From Acetobacter tropicalis (lineage in GTDB: Bacteria; Pseudomonadota; Alphaproteobacteria; Acetobacterales; Acetobacteraceae), in the NCBI RefSeq assembly GCF_001580915.1, contig NZ_LHZQ01000198.1:1-45746 (forward strand): a stretch of 45,746 bases of DNA, written 5' to 3'. Positions 8,229 through 17,113 of this stretch are shown here, one piece after another (the first letter of the stretch is position 1; each line of letters opens with the position of its first letter). The notes beneath the pieces were generated by a model. The model was not told the origin of the DNA. It did not search any database and worked only from the letters and a program-made list of their open reading frames with translations. The translations under genes and the position numbers were made by a program.

Positions 8229-9119
8229 CTACCCCATCCAGAGGCTCATCCTTTCCAGCCCGAAATTTCTATCAGGCCGTTCCGTAAACCACACAGGGCC
8301 AACGCGCTGTGTGCCCAATGTGATTTCCGGCACCTCAATCAGGCGCGTCCCCTGTATCAGGCTGTCACCGTTCTCGACAATCCGCCATTCTGGATGATGG
8401 GCATGCCATTTTTCAAAAACACTTTTTATAATATATGATTTTACACCCTCTCCTTTTACGGTGGGGATATGCTGTGCAGTCAGCCCGGCAGGTGTGGGAA
8501 ACGCTGTTGCTCCCGTATCAAACAACAGAGGAACGGGTTCGCCATCTATCATGAGAGTCACCTCAGGAAAATCACTGCCACGCTCACCGTTCTGATTATG
8601 CACAAACGAGAGGGGAACACGCACTGCATGCGGATCTGGGTGCCAGTCTTGTGGTTCGAGCAGAATTTTTTTGGCGGGATAGTCAAATGTCCAGATAAAA
8701 TGGGAAAGATAGCCCGCCCCAAGCATACCATCCGCAGCCTTCACGCCTGCATCAGCATCAAGAATAACAGCATCTGCCCCGCAAGGACGCGGCTGCGTTA
8801 CGGAGGGCAAACCGGCACCTGTGCGAAATGAAATTCCGCCGACAAGACCCACCTTGAAATCAGGCTGTTTGCAGGTTGTTACTGTCCCGCCAAGACGGGA
8901 GACAATGTCTCTACGAAGAGCATACAGGCCGCCAAATCCGGCCCCTCCCGTATCCACAATCAACCGGGGTGTGTAGCCCGTCCGCGCAGTCGGTGTAACA
9001 TAGAAATGTCCGGCTTCAAACATTGTGGGCACAAGCACTTCTTTTGTCTGAGCGTGCGCCATTGCAGCAAACATGCAGCCACAAAACACCAAGAAAACCT
9101 TTGATAATAAATGCGTCAT
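8229..9119 (-). CDS. exported retropepsin-like aspartic protease
   Basis: Starting at ATG 9117-9119 the protein has 296 residues and a clear signal peptide (MTHLLSKVFLVFCGCMFAAMAHA, cleavage after AHA). Two aspartic-protease half-site motifs follow: LIVDTGG at about 53-59 and LLFDTGATAF at about 198-207. Two D-T-G motifs in one chain indicate a pepsin-like arrangement made of retropepsin halves; bacterial relatives are periplasmic and of unknown substrate. Two further in-frame ATGs upstream (9169, 9200) are less likely because the signal peptide begins at 9119. The ribosome site is weak. The 3' end abuts a transposase remnant, so the very end could be altered. Confidence 0.75.
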   Translation of the reverse strand: MTHLLSKVFLVFCGCMFAAMAHAQTKEVLVPTMFEAGHFYVTPTARTGYTPRLIVDTGGAGFGGLYALRRDIVSRLGGTVTTCKQPDFKVGLVGGISFRTGAGLPSVTQPRPCGADAVILDADAGVKAADGMLGAGYLSHFIWTFDYPAKKILLEPQDWHPDPHAVRVPLSFVHNQNGERGSDFPEVTLMIDGEPVPLLFDTGATAFPTPAGLTAQHIPTVKGEGVKSYIIKSVFEKWHAHHPEWRIVENGDSLIQGTRLIEVPEITLGTQRVGPVWFTERPDRNFGLERMSLWMG

Positions 9120-9441
9120 TTGCAAACAGAGCTGCCTATAACTTTCACAATCCTGAGATGGGTCTGGCATGTTATCGTCCCCTGCCAACAGGCACCACAT
9201 ATGAAAAATTCATGGCTTTTGAAGCAGACTTTCCGCGCACCGTATTTCTTCACATTCCTTCAAAAAATCATAAGTTTATATTGTTATTTATTGACGAAAA
9301 TGATTTATTTCTTCCGTCAAGGTAACACAGATGGACACCTTCTATAACACCAATATTTTGTTTCTTCCGCTCACATATGACCACTCTAGTATTCTTAGAG
9401 GTCGTTCCAATTCTGCTCCTCTCACCAACACCGAGTAAAAT
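9120..9441. other. divergent intergenic region
   Basis: This gap separates the minus-strand protease from the plus-strand gene at 9442 and should hold both promoters. It is AT-rich; I see no clear -35/-10 pair and no gene. Confidence 0.4.
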
Positions 9442-9987
9442 ATGAAACTTAGTCAGAGTATCGCACGTCATGGAGCTGAGGCAGTTAAAACATATCGCAC
9501 TGTCTCTGGGATCAGGCAGGACAACGAGGTTCCTGAGATATTTCTCGGCGGACAAATTGCGATTGGACTGAACCGTGATTTAAATTTTCAGGCTCACGTC
9601 GAAAGACCATATCTCACAATTATTAAAGAGCTAGGGGGCACAATAGACGACCAGTGCATTGAGAGTATGGGTAGTTTAAGAGCAGACGTTGCACTCTATC
9701 AGGAAGAAAAACCAATTGCTATCGTTGAGCTAAAGATTTGCGACGAAAGAGATCGCCGCGGATGGAAAGTGCTCGCTGATCTTGAAAAAATGAATCGATT
9801 ATCGGAACAGACAAGAATTGCAATGTACCTTGGCGTTCTGCTCACCGACACGCACCAAGAGTGCAAAGATCGCAGGAAAAGTCTCGAGACGATACTAGGG
9901 CAAAAATTTGAAGCGGACTCAGGTCTCGAAGCTGCAGGCAAAGATGCCAAATGGAACTGGCAATTTATAGCTGGAAAATTTACGTGA
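9442..9987 (+). CDS. hypothetical protein with PD-(D/E)XK-like core
   Basis: The protein has 181 residues and I do not recognise the family. Residues 82-98 (DVALYQEEKPIAIVELK) have the pattern of the PD-(D/E)XK nuclease fold: an Asp at the end of one strand, then hydrophobic-E-x-K in the next strand (D82, E96, K98). Such cores occur in restriction-type endonucleases and DNA-repair or defence nucleases. No DNA-binding domain, signal peptide or membrane segment is seen. GAGTAAAAT just before ATG 9442 gives a weak ribosome site. No methyltransferase or other defence partner is adjacent, so it is either a solitary nuclease-like protein or a remnant. The function is inference from one motif. Confidence 0.6.
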   Translation: MKLSQSIARHGAEAVKTYRTVSGIRQDNEVPEIFLGGQIAIGLNRDLNFQAHVERPYLTIIKELGGTIDDQCIESMGSLRADVALYQEEKPIAIVELKICDERDRRGWKVLADLEKMNRLSEQTRIAMYLGVLLTDTHQECKDRRKSLETILGQKFEADSGLEAAGKDAKWNWQFIAGKFT

Positions 9988-10411
9988 AATCTAATGTTTT
10001 TATATATCCCATCATCGTTCATTGCTTCCACCGGGAAAGATTTTACAATCCTGCTCCGGTATTGAGTTAATGTTCGCAGACAGCCGCCTCCCTCCAGCCC
10101 CACAATGCCCGTCAACTTTCTTCATAGTGAACGGGTAGAACATCCTGTCATCCGAGTTCCTTCACGTTTTTTCTCAGTTTTCTGAAAATAGTCATAAACC
10201 TTCTTAAATCCATTCAGGCGAACAAGCTCCCTTATCCCGTCATTTGATTACCGCATAGCTCCGCTTTGTAGAGCCGCAACAAAAAGCCCCCTCAGTTATC
10301 TTGTAAGCGCAAGGGCGTGACGGATGGGGGCAAGATATCCTATTATATCTTGCAGAAGCGGACGGTGCATACTGCCACGTAGTGGACGCAAAAGATAACG
10401 CAAGGATGGTC
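9988..10411. other. intergenic region upstream of mscS
   Basis: No supported gene. A hairpin lies at 10330-10353. A minus-strand open frame of about 40 codons around 10130-10250 (LVRLNGFKKVYDYFQKTEKKREG) looks protein-like but has no start codon and may be debris of a lost gene. Confidence 0.4.
10330..10353. promoter_or_regulatory. inverted repeat upstream of mscS
   Basis: GCAAGATAT (10330-10338) and ATATCTTGC (10345-10353) form a perfect 9-bp stem with a 6-base loop, about 60 bases before the mscS start. There is no T run, so an operator or 5' leader hairpin is more likely than a terminator. Confidence 0.45.
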
Positions 10412-11224
10412 ATGGAAAATCAGGTTCATTCAATCTGGTCGCAACTGAATGGGTTGCTGCCTATTGTGTTGGGTTACGTCAGTCAGTTTGCGCTGGCGCT
10501 GCTTGTTCTTTTTGTTGGCTGGAAACTTGTCAACGCGGTCACGCGCGCCATGGGCCGCATGATGGAGGCAAGCCATATCGAACCCACACTCCGCGGGTTT
10601 TTGCTGAGTGTTGTGGGGCTGTTCCTCAAGGCCCTGCTGCTGATCAGCGTGGCCTCCATGGTCGGGATTGCGACAACATCCTTTGTTGCTGTTCTGGGTG
10701 CCGCTGGTCTGGCCGTGGGCATGGCGTTGCAGGGTAGCCTTGCCAACTTTGCGGGCGGTGTGCTGATCCTGCTGTTCCGTCCCTTCAAGGTTGGGGATTC
10801 CATTACAGCGGGTGGCAGTTCAGGCACCGTGACATCCATTGAAATGTTCCGCACTGTTCTGCGTGATGCAAATAATGAGATCATTTATGTTCCCAACGGA
10901 ACATTATCAAACAACATTGTGGTCAACAGTTCTGAAACTGACAGGCTTCTGGGTTCGGTCACACTGCTGATTGATTACAATGATGATATTGATAAAGCCC
11001 GAGCCCTGCTGCTTGGCCTGACAGAGCAGGATGAACTGGTTCTTAAAAGCCCCGCCCCCTCTGTTTCCTTTTTACCAAAAGCTGCAAATATTCAGGTAAC
11101 ACTTGGGTTCTGGTGCGCCCCCGGAAACGTTGCCCCTCTGGTCGCAAAATATTCAGAGGCAGCCATCAAAGTGCTTCAGAAAGAAGGCTATCGCCTTGGG
11201 GTAACCGCACGCACGGCGGCATGA
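10412..11224 (+). CDS. mscS: small-conductance mechanosensitive channel MscS
   Basis: This inner-membrane channel opens under membrane tension to release solutes on osmotic downshock. The 270-residue protein has three hydrophobic segments. The last holds the pore helix pattern VLGAAGLAVGMALQGSLANFAGGVLILLFRPFKVGD, the strongest MscS signature, with its Gly/Ala packing ridge. The cytoplasmic beta domain follows (VTSIEMFRTVLRDANNEIIYVPNGTLSNNIVVN), then an alpha/beta C-terminal part. ATG 10412 has AAGGA 5 bases upstream; a GTG at 10382 would add 10 residues. Length is close to E. coli MscS (286). It appears monocistronic and is followed by a hairpin. Confidence 0.93.
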   Translation: MENQVHSIWSQLNGLLPIVLGYVSQFALALLVLFVGWKLVNAVTRAMGRMMEASHIEPTLRGFLLSVVGLFLKALLLISVASMVGIATTSFVAVLGAAGLAVGMALQGSLANFAGGVLILLFRPFKVGDSITAGGSSGTVTSIEMFRTVLRDANNEIIYVPNGTLSNNIVVNSSETDRLLGSVTLLIDYNDDIDKARALLLGLTEQDELVLKSPAPSVSFLPKAANIQVTLGFWCAPGNVAPLVAKYSEAAIKVLQKEGYRLGVTARTAA

Positions 11225-11231
11225 TCCACCC

Positions 11232-11258
11232 GGGTTTCAGGACAAGCTCCTGAAACCC
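11232..11258 (+). terminator. strong hairpin after mscS
   Basis: An 11-bp perfect stem (GGGTTTCAGGA at 11232-11242, TCCTGAAACCC at 11248-11258) with a 5-base loop starts 7 bases after the mscS stop. It lacks a T run, and a second smaller stem (CCCACC/GGTGGG) follows at once, so it may act as a factor-dependent or bidirectional end. Confidence 0.55.
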
Positions 11259-11906
11259 ACCCCTCTTTCAGGTGGGCATGATTTGTGCAAGAAACATCTG
11301 AAAATACTTTCGCTTTCAAAAAAATTTAGAATATTCTCTTCCTGACACACACAATCATGCAGGAAGCAATACTCTTCAAATATTGCCTCTTACGAGGCAC
11401 GTGACACCCTCATAAATTGATCACACGGGCATAGTTGATACGCGACTTTAAGCAAGGCTAAAGCACGCACGCTTCTTTACGGAAATATTCCTCCCTTCCA
11501 GAGGAAGCTCACACCTTTCAAAGAGCTCCGCACCACGCGGCATGGTTTACATCTTTTTTATGGGCTGAAGACACTCAGACCAACACTGCGAATGTGCGTA
11601 TTGGCTCCGCAGACTCAACACCATTTCCCGAAGACATTCTCTAAAAAATAACTAAAAATAATATAGTTATCAATATCCATCTCACTTCAGGTTCTTGCAT
11701 CCCTGACTTTTTACCCCATTCTGCCACACCACACAGACACGCATTTGTGACTCCATCCGGGTCTCCTAGCCTGTCACTTTAGCGCGGTATGCGTTGTTCT
11801 CATCTGAGTGCTGCTTATGATCCCTGTTCAGTTTGATCATGCAGGCGCTACTGGATGGGATCGTTCTCCCTTTCAAGCGGCCCGGCGAGCAGGGAGAGTG
11901 ATTTTT
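11259..11906. other. long intergenic region without a recognised gene
   Basis: About 650 bases separate mscS from the hydrolase. I see only short frames and no RNA gene. The composition is AT-richer than the flanking genes, especially at 11640-11690. The hydrolase promoter should lie in the last 200 bases. Confidence 0.4.
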
Positions 11907-12851
11907 ATGACCACCTTTGAACTGGTCGATGCCCATCAGCGCGAGAGGGTAGGGTCATTCCCCTCCTTTGACCCTGCGCGAGGAGATCTGGAGGTCTTCC
12001 GGCGTGATCTTGCGGAAGGCACAACTGCTCTGTTGGGGTCTGATACTGTGGCGTATGAAGAAAGGGTGATACCCGGCCCCGCCAATGCCCCTGCGGTGCG
12101 GGTTCTGATCTTCCGGCCGCCCGAGGCCAATGGTCCCGCGCCGGTCATTCTGTACGTGCATGGGGGCGGCATGATTGCGGGTACGCCGGACATGCAGGCT
12201 GGCACCCATGCCAGAGTGGCCGCCGCAACAGGGGCGTTGATTGTGTCCGTTGATTATCGGCTCGCACCTGAAACGCCTTTTCCCGGCGGGCTGGAGGATG
12301 TGTATGCAGCGCTCCTGTGGCTGTCTGCCCATGCCACGGACCTAGGGGGAGACTCCAGCCGTATCAGCATCATGGGGGATAGCGGAGGCGGATGTCTGGC
12401 TGCCGCTACAGCGCTTCTGGCGCGGGACCGGAAACAGGTGCCGCTGCGGGCGCAGATCCTGATCTATCCCATGCTGGACCTGCGCACGGGCGGCCCGGAC
12501 GCCCTAACGGATGACCCGACAACAGGCGAGTTTGTCTGGACACGAGCCCAGAACCAGCATGCGTGGTCTGCGGTGCGGGGCACACTGGCAGCGGATGATC
12601 CGGCATTTGGTTATCTCTCTCCCGCCTTCATGCGTAATCTGTCCGGCCTGCCGCCAACCTTCCTGATAACGGGAGCGCTTGATCTGTTCAGGGATGAGGA
12701 CGTGACGTTTGCGCAGCGGTTATGGCAGGCTGGTGTTCCGACAGATCTGATTGTGTACGCCAATGCCGTGCATGCGTTTGATCTACTCCCCTCACCTTTG
12801 GCTGAGCGGGTGCAGCGGGACGTTGTGGAAGCCATCCGCCGCCTGACCTGA
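11907..12851 (+). CDS. alpha/beta hydrolase, hormone-sensitive-lipase (type IV esterase) family
   Basis: The protein is predicted to cleave short-chain esters or lactones in the cytoplasm. It has 314 residues and the type IV esterase hallmarks: oxyanion-hole HGGG at 85-88, nucleophile elbow GDSGG with Ser159, and catalytic acid and base in GALDLFRDED (D259) and ANAVHAFD (H289). YRLAPETPFP after the HGGG block is also typical of the family. ATG 11907 has AGGGAGAG about 8 bases upstream, so I prefer it to the longer frame opening at 11808. A small membrane-protein gene begins 28 bases downstream and may be co-transcribed. The substrate is unknown. Confidence 0.88.
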   Translation: MTTFELVDAHQRERVGSFPSFDPARGDLEVFRRDLAEGTTALLGSDTVAYEERVIPGPANAPAVRVLIFRPPEANGPAPVILYVHGGGMIAGTPDMQAGTHARVAAATGALIVSVDYRLAPETPFPGGLEDVYAALLWLSAHATDLGGDSSRISIMGDSGGGCLAAATALLARDRKQVPLRAQILIYPMLDLRTGGPDALTDDPTTGEFVWTRAQNQHAWSAVRGTLAADDPAFGYLSPAFMRNLSGLPPTFLITGALDLFRDEDVTFAQRLWQAGVPTDLIVYANAVHAFDLLPSPLAERVQRDVVEAIRRLT

Positions 12852-12879
12852 AAGGCTGGGATGAGATAAGGAAGGACAC

Positions 12880-13176
12880 ATGGTTTCTGAACACACTGAA
12901 ACCAAGCCAACGCCACGCGCTGCATGGTTTGCCCCCAAACGCTTCGGCTATGGCGCAGGCACCCCTATTACATGGCAGGGATGGGCTACCCTGGGCCTTT
13001 TTCTTGCCGTGACGCTGGGTTCCTCTTTTGCGCTTCCTTTCCTGCCCTTCCGCCACACGACCTCCTTACTGGTTGGCGTTATTTTGCTTGATATTATTGC
13101 AACGGCCCTCTTTTTCTGGGTCTGTCGCTCCCACACGCAAGGGGGATGGCGCTGGAGATGGGGCGAGTCTGACTGA
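12880..13176 (+). CDS. small two-helix membrane protein
   Basis: A 98-residue protein with two hydrophobic segments (about 34-56 and 60-82) between a polar N-terminus carrying WFAPKRFGYGAGTPITWQGW and a C-terminus rich in Trp and Arg (GGWRWRWGESD). Small proteins of this layout occur in acetic acid bacteria and relatives but have no known role that I can name. AAGGAAGG lies a few bases before ATG 12880, so translation is well supported. It follows the esterase by 28 bases on the same strand and is probably in the same transcript. Confidence 0.75.
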   Translation: MVSEHTETKPTPRAAWFAPKRFGYGAGTPITWQGWATLGLFLAVTLGSSFALPFLPFRHTTSLLVGVILLDIIATALFFWVCRSHTQGGWRWRWGESD

Positions 13177-13356
13177 CGGCGCGTGCTCTGGCCCTGTCTG
13201 TGCGAACATGGTAGGTAAATGCCCACTTTGAACGCAGCCGCGCAGGTTTGTTTCTTACCCGCCTGATTTTTGCCCGTAAGCAACACGCCTGCACGACACA
13301 GACCCAGACGGACACCACACGTCCAGCACACCAAGGCCGCGGAGACGCCAGAACTT

Positions 13357-14451
13357 ATGAGCACGACGAGAGAGACAGTCTTCCAGATCACCCCTAAGAC
13401 CGATGCTGTCAGCCCGGAAGAACGCGCTGCCTTGCTGGCGAACCCCGGCTTTGGTCGTGTCTTTTCTGACCATATGGCCGTTGTGACCTACACCGAGGGC
13501 AAGGGCTGGCACACGCCGCAGATTCTGCCCCGCCAGCCGCTGGTGCTGGACCCCGCTGCTTCTGTGCTGCACTACGCGCAGGAAATTTTTGAGGGTATGA
13601 AGGCCTACCGCGCCCCCAACGGGGATGCGCAACTGTTCCGCCCGGACGCCAACGCCCGCCGCTTCCGCAAATCTGCCGAGCGCATGGCCATGGCGGAAGT
13701 GCCGGAAGAACTGTTTCTGGACGCCGTGAACCAGCTTGTGAAAATTGATGCTGGCTGGATTCCGGACCCGGAAGTGGGCACGCTGTATCTGCGCCCCTTC
13801 ATGATTGCCACGGAAGCCGCGCTGGGTGTGAAGCCCGCTTCTGAATACAAGTTTATTGTGATTGCCTGCGCTGCTGGGGAATATTTCTCCAAAGATGCGG
13901 GGCCAGTAAGCGTGTGGGTTGAAGAACGCACGGTGCGCGCCTCTCGTGGCGGCACGGGTGAAGCCAAATGTGGTGGCAACTATGCCGCCAGCCTGACCGC
14001 CCAGCAGGAAGCCAAGGAACACGGCTGCCATCAGGTGCTGTTTCTGGATGCCGCAGAACGCAAGTGGATTGAAGAAATGGGCGGCATGAACATCATGGCC
14101 GTTCTGGATGATGGCACCCTGCAGACCCCGCCGCTGGAAGGCACCATTCTGCCCGGCATCACCCGTGATTCCCTGCTGACACTGGCACGGGACAAGGGGC
14201 TGACGGTGAAGGAAGAACCCTACGCCATTGACCAGCTTTACGCGGATGCCAAATCTGGCCGCCTGCGTGAACTGTTTGCCTGTGGCACCGCAGCCGTGGT
14301 CACGCCCATCGGTACGTTGAAAAGCGCCGAAGGCACGCATGTGATCAACGGCCAGACGGGCGATGTGACGGCTGACCTGCGCAAGACGCTGTGTGATATT
14401 CAGTTTGGCCGTGCGCCAGACCCACATGGCTGGGTGCACAAAGTCGGCTGA
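13357..14451 (+). CDS. ilvE: branched-chain amino acid aminotransferase
   Basis: This class IV PLP enzyme transfers the amino group between glutamate and the keto acids of leucine, isoleucine and valine in the last step of their synthesis. The 364-residue protein has the long BCAT form: HYAQEIFEGMKAYR near 72-84, FRPDANARRFRKSAERM, and EAKCGGNYAASL at 202-213 with the PLP lysine K204. VLFLDAAERKWIEEMGGMN and LFACGTAAVVTPI follow. ATG 13357 gives the typical N-terminus; a GGAG sits 12 bases upstream. The frame is open for 29 codons before it but that part lacks family features. It stands alone between the membrane-protein gene and a minus-strand gene. Confidence 0.95.
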   Translation: MSTTRETVFQITPKTDAVSPEERAALLANPGFGRVFSDHMAVVTYTEGKGWHTPQILPRQPLVLDPAASVLHYAQEIFEGMKAYRAPNGDAQLFRPDANARRFRKSAERMAMAEVPEELFLDAVNQLVKIDAGWIPDPEVGTLYLRPFMIATEAALGVKPASEYKFIVIACAAGEYFSKDAGPVSVWVEERTVRASRGGTGEAKCGGNYAASLTAQQEAKEHGCHQVLFLDAAERKWIEEMGGMNIMAVLDDGTLQTPPLEGTILPGITRDSLLTLARDKGLTVKEEPYAIDQLYADAKSGRLRELFACGTAAVVTPIGTLKSAEGTHVINGQTGDVTADLRKTLCDIQFGRAPDPHGWVHKVG

Positions 14452-14563
14452 GGCGGCTAGCTACTCTCAACAGCAGACCAGAATGAAAAATGTGCGCAAT
14501 GCTTCTGCCCCATTGGGTAAAGAGGCATTGCTCACACCATTTGAATGATCTGAAAAATCGACT

Positions 14564-15046
14564 TCAACGCACACATTTCGTCAGGTGAAATAACTGAATA
14601 TCCGGGCGAATGCGCCCTTTAGGCAGCAGGATATTTTCAAGATCAGTCACAATAACCGCATCTGGCGCTGGTTTCCGTTTTTCCGGCGTAAAAGCTGTAA
14701 TATGCAGCCCGTCTTTCAGAAATATGAGCTCTGTGAACGCTTTTTTATCGGGCAGGGAATACGCAAAAACTCTCCCGCTTGATCCCTGATCGAGAATCAG
14801 GATTTTCCTGTTCCCATCTTTTTCATAGAGTTCTATCTCGTTGTAGTATCCTGATTGGGTGATACTTTGAGGCACCACCTTAAGACCGATATTTTCTGTG
14901 CCCTCAGACGAATAAACAGCATTCTCCCAATGACAATCTGCGGCCTCTGAATGGTTCAAAACTAAAAATGAAAACACCAGAAAATATAAGATTATGATTT
15001 TTATATTTTTTAATTTGAAAACGAAATTATCTTTCTTCTGTTTCAC
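14564..15046 (-). CDS. hypothetical exported protein
   Basis: A 160-residue protein of no recognised family. It begins with a Lys-rich stretch, a long hydrophobic segment (IKIIILYFLVFSFLVLNHSEAA) and a likely signal-peptidase site after SEAA, so the mature protein should be periplasmic, with Cys near both ends (DCHWEN and LTKCVR) that might form a disulfide. The start is GTG 15044-15046 with AGAAGGT 9 bases upstream. The first third is markedly AT-rich compared with the neighbouring ilvE, as in the gene at 7594. It ends about 110 bases from ilvE in convergent orientation. Foreign origin is possible. Confidence 0.7.
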   Translation of the reverse strand: MKQKKDNFVFKLKNIKIIILYFLVFSFLVLNHSEAADCHWENAVYSSEGTENIGLKVVPQSITQSGYYNEIELYEKDGNRKILILDQGSSGRVFAYSLPDKKAFTELIFLKDGLHITAFTPEKRKPAPDAVIVTDLENILLPKGRIRPDIQLFHLTKCVR

Positions 15047-15301
15047 AAAAAAATACCTTCTATTTTCAATAAATCTTCCGCAAGAACGTTTTCTTTCACC
15101 ATTATAGGCCTGTACCCTGAAAGGTTCTAGGGAACTGGCAGGCTTTGAATGATAGGACGGACTGCATAGCTGTTTGTGATGAACTGGAGACAGTCGGAAC
15201 CCTATTGACCAGACTCACGAAAGTGCGGGCTGTTGCCACACGATCATTTTATCCCATTTACTCACGTAATGTCCCGTCATAATAATTTAAGGAGAGATTT
15301 A

Positions 15302-16003
15302 ATGAGCTTTAGAACGAAGTGGAAAGCACGAGAGCTACAGGCTCGTCATACACGTGGAAGCGAGCGTGATTATGATTGGCTTGGCGAAGCTCACAGAAAA
15401 TATCCAGAAGCCTTTGAAAAAACCATGTCGTTTATTAGCTCTGTAGAGAGTGATGCCCAGAAGGTGGGGATTGAGTCAGGAAAGATTATTTCTTTATCCA
15501 ATGGTGGCATGCTGTTTTTGATAGTCTTTGCGATAAGTAGCTGGACGACACATCATGCAGGAGATGACTGGCTTACCTCTCGTATCGTATGGGTCGATCG
15601 TGCATTTGGTCTGGTTTTTTGCGGGAGTGTGATGTTTGTCATATTGGAAATGGTACGCTTTTTTGCCAACACAACCGCAACTTTCAATCCGCAAATAATG
15701 GATCGGACAAAAGAAAAATGGGATGAAATATTATCAAGAAAACCAGCAAAAGACTTTGTTTCAAAGCAGATAGATCTTTTTATAGCACGCGAACGAGCTA
15801 AAAATGTGCGTCTATTGACCAGCAATGCGTCTGGCAACTGGACAGGCAGCAAGTTTTTTGTGGCACTCCAGTGCGCTTGCGTTGTGATGTCTACCATTGG
15901 TGGTTTTGTATTACTTGAAGCGAATGTCGCAACCTCACGACAGGTCGCTAAAGAAAAACCAGCTCAAGAAATGATGTGCCGACCAGTGGAAAACACGCCT
16001 TAG
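15302..16003 (+). CDS. hypothetical membrane protein with three transmembrane segments
   Basis: The protein has 233 residues. A charged N-terminal region (FRTKWKARELQARHTRGSERDYDW) leads into hydrophobic segments near residues 70-85, 105-130 and 190-210, separated by a charged helical stretch (DRTKEKWDEILSRKPAKDFVSKQIDLFIARERAK). I recognise no family. ATG 15302 is chosen because AAGGAGAG lies 6-8 bases upstream; the frame extends to 15233 without such a site. AT content is above that of the housekeeping genes. A transposase remnant lies just downstream at 16078. The function cannot be inferred. Confidence 0.7.
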   Translation: MSFRTKWKARELQARHTRGSERDYDWLGEAHRKYPEAFEKTMSFISSVESDAQKVGIESGKIISLSNGGMLFLIVFAISSWTTHHAGDDWLTSRIVWVDRAFGLVFCGSVMFVILEMVRFFANTTATFNPQIMDRTKEKWDEILSRKPAKDFVSKQIDLFIARERAKNVRLLTSNASGNWTGSKFFVALQCACVVMSTIGGFVLLEANVATSRQVAKEKPAQEMMCRPVENTP

Positions 16004-16077
16004 AACCGCTGAAAAGCCCCTCACCCTATGAATAATAATATGGACTTATAAAAATTTATCACCGGTCCCGTTTCTTA

Positions 16078-16200
16078 TTATACCACCAGTCCTTCCACAG
16101 GGAGACGGCTGATATTTTCTAGAGAGGAATGGCGGCGTCTAGCGTTATAAAATCTGTTTACGTGCTGAAAATGGAGAAGCGCCCCCAAACCGTCTCCGCC
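16078..16200 (-). pseudogene. C-terminal remnant of an IS3-type transposase (OrfB)
   Basis: On the minus strand ending at TAA 16078-16080 the frame reads NRFYNARRRHSSLENISRLP, then VEGLVV. This is the typical end of IS3-family OrfB (FYNxRRRHSxLGyxSPxeFE). Only about 40 codons remain, next to the stop codon of the acid phosphatase gene. No inverted repeat ends are visible. Confidence 0.7.
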
Positions 16201-16201
16201 A

Positions 16202-17113
16202 TTACAGCGGAGAGTGAATGGCGGCTTCGTGCTCAATCTCGCACTGCTTTGTATCGGGCTTAGGGGCCGTGGCGCGCAGGGCGGCCAGTTCCGCGCGGGC
16301 GGCGTCCATATCGGCGCGAAAAGCGGCGCTGCCATGCATGGCCGCGACCTCGGCGGCCCCTGCCAGATAGCCTTCCTGCACATCGCTCTCCCAATGCACA
16401 CCGCACACAATGCGGCTTTCACCAAATACGCGGCCGCGTTGCAGAATGGCGGTGCTGCGGTCTGGCAGCAATTCGGTCAACACAAGGGCAAGGCTCCACC
16501 CCAGCATGGTATGGCCGGAAGGATAAGCGCCGGTCTTGGCAATATCTTCCCGATCCTCTTCCGTGCAGATGGCGTTATCCGTGCCCACAAAGGGGCGGGT
16601 GCGCCGCCAGTAATCCTTGCCTTTCCACATATCGGGCACTTCCGTATTGCCCATATTCCGCAGCAGCGCGACCAGATGCGGCGCTTTGGCGGCATCAATC
16701 ACAAAGCCTGCCGCACAGGAAAAACTGTTGAGCAGATCAGGAAGCTGCAATTTTGCATCGGAGGCTGCCAGCGCCCAACGCGCATCATTCTTCCAACCAC
16801 GGGTGACAGCAAAAGCTTTTTCGTCCGTCTGATGCCGCAGGCTCCCCGGCTGAGGCGGCGGCGGCAGATACTGTGTGGGGTCCGGCTGCGTATCTGGCGT
16901 GAGATACGGCGAGGACCGCGATGCCTGCGGCTGTGAGTGCGCGGCGCCATGCCCGTGCGGAAGCGCAGTGTGCGTCTGCCGTGTGACTGGTGACGGGTGA
17001 GGCTGTGCGGAATGCAGAGAATCTGCCTGTGCCGGGACGAAAGTGCACAAGGGCGCTCCCAGAGAAACCAGAGAAAGAATAAGAACCCTTGCCCTGACAC
17101 CGTGACCTTGCAC
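16202..17113 (-). CDS. phoN: class A non-specific acid phosphatase, periplasmic
   Basis: The protein hydrolyses phosphomonoesters in the periplasm at acid pH. The three-part PAP2 signature is complete: KDYWRRTRP (K-x6-RP), YPSGH and SRIVCGVHWESD (SR-x5-H-x3-D). A signal peptide (ARVLILSLVSLGAPLCTFVPAQA, cut before DS) starts shortly after a GTG at 17111-17113, giving about 303 residues. An ATG at 17294-17296 would add 61 residues without export features; neither start has a strong ribosome site. Between signal and catalytic domain is a ~70-residue Pro/His/Gln-rich linker (PDPTQYLPPPPQPGSL) longer than usual. The stop codon lies just beside a transposase remnant, but the domain is complete. 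Confidence 0.9.
   Translation of the reverse strand: MQGHGVRARVLILSLVSLGAPLCTFVPAQADSLHSAQPHPSPVTRQTHTALPHGHGAAHSQPQASRSSPYLTPDTQPDPTQYLPPPPQPGSLRHQTDEKAFAVTRGWKNDARWALAASDAKLQLPDLLNSFSCAAGFVIDAAKAPHLVALLRNMGNTEVPDMWKGKDYWRRTRPFVGTDNAICTEEDREDIAKTGAYPSGHTMLGWSLALVLTELLPDRSTAILQRGRVFGESRIVCGVHWESDVQEGYLAGAAEVAAMHGSAAFRADMDAARAELAALRATAPKPDTKQCEIEHEAAIHSPL

Noticed and set aside
10130-10250. Minus-strand frame resembling a protein C-terminus (LVRLNGFKKVYDYFQKTE)
   Set aside because: It has about 40 codons, no start codon and no recognised family; possibly debris.
15145-15282. Plus-strand small ORF of 45 codons from a TTG
   Set aside because: The start is weak, there is no ribosome site and no family; it may be part of the leader of the gene at 15302.
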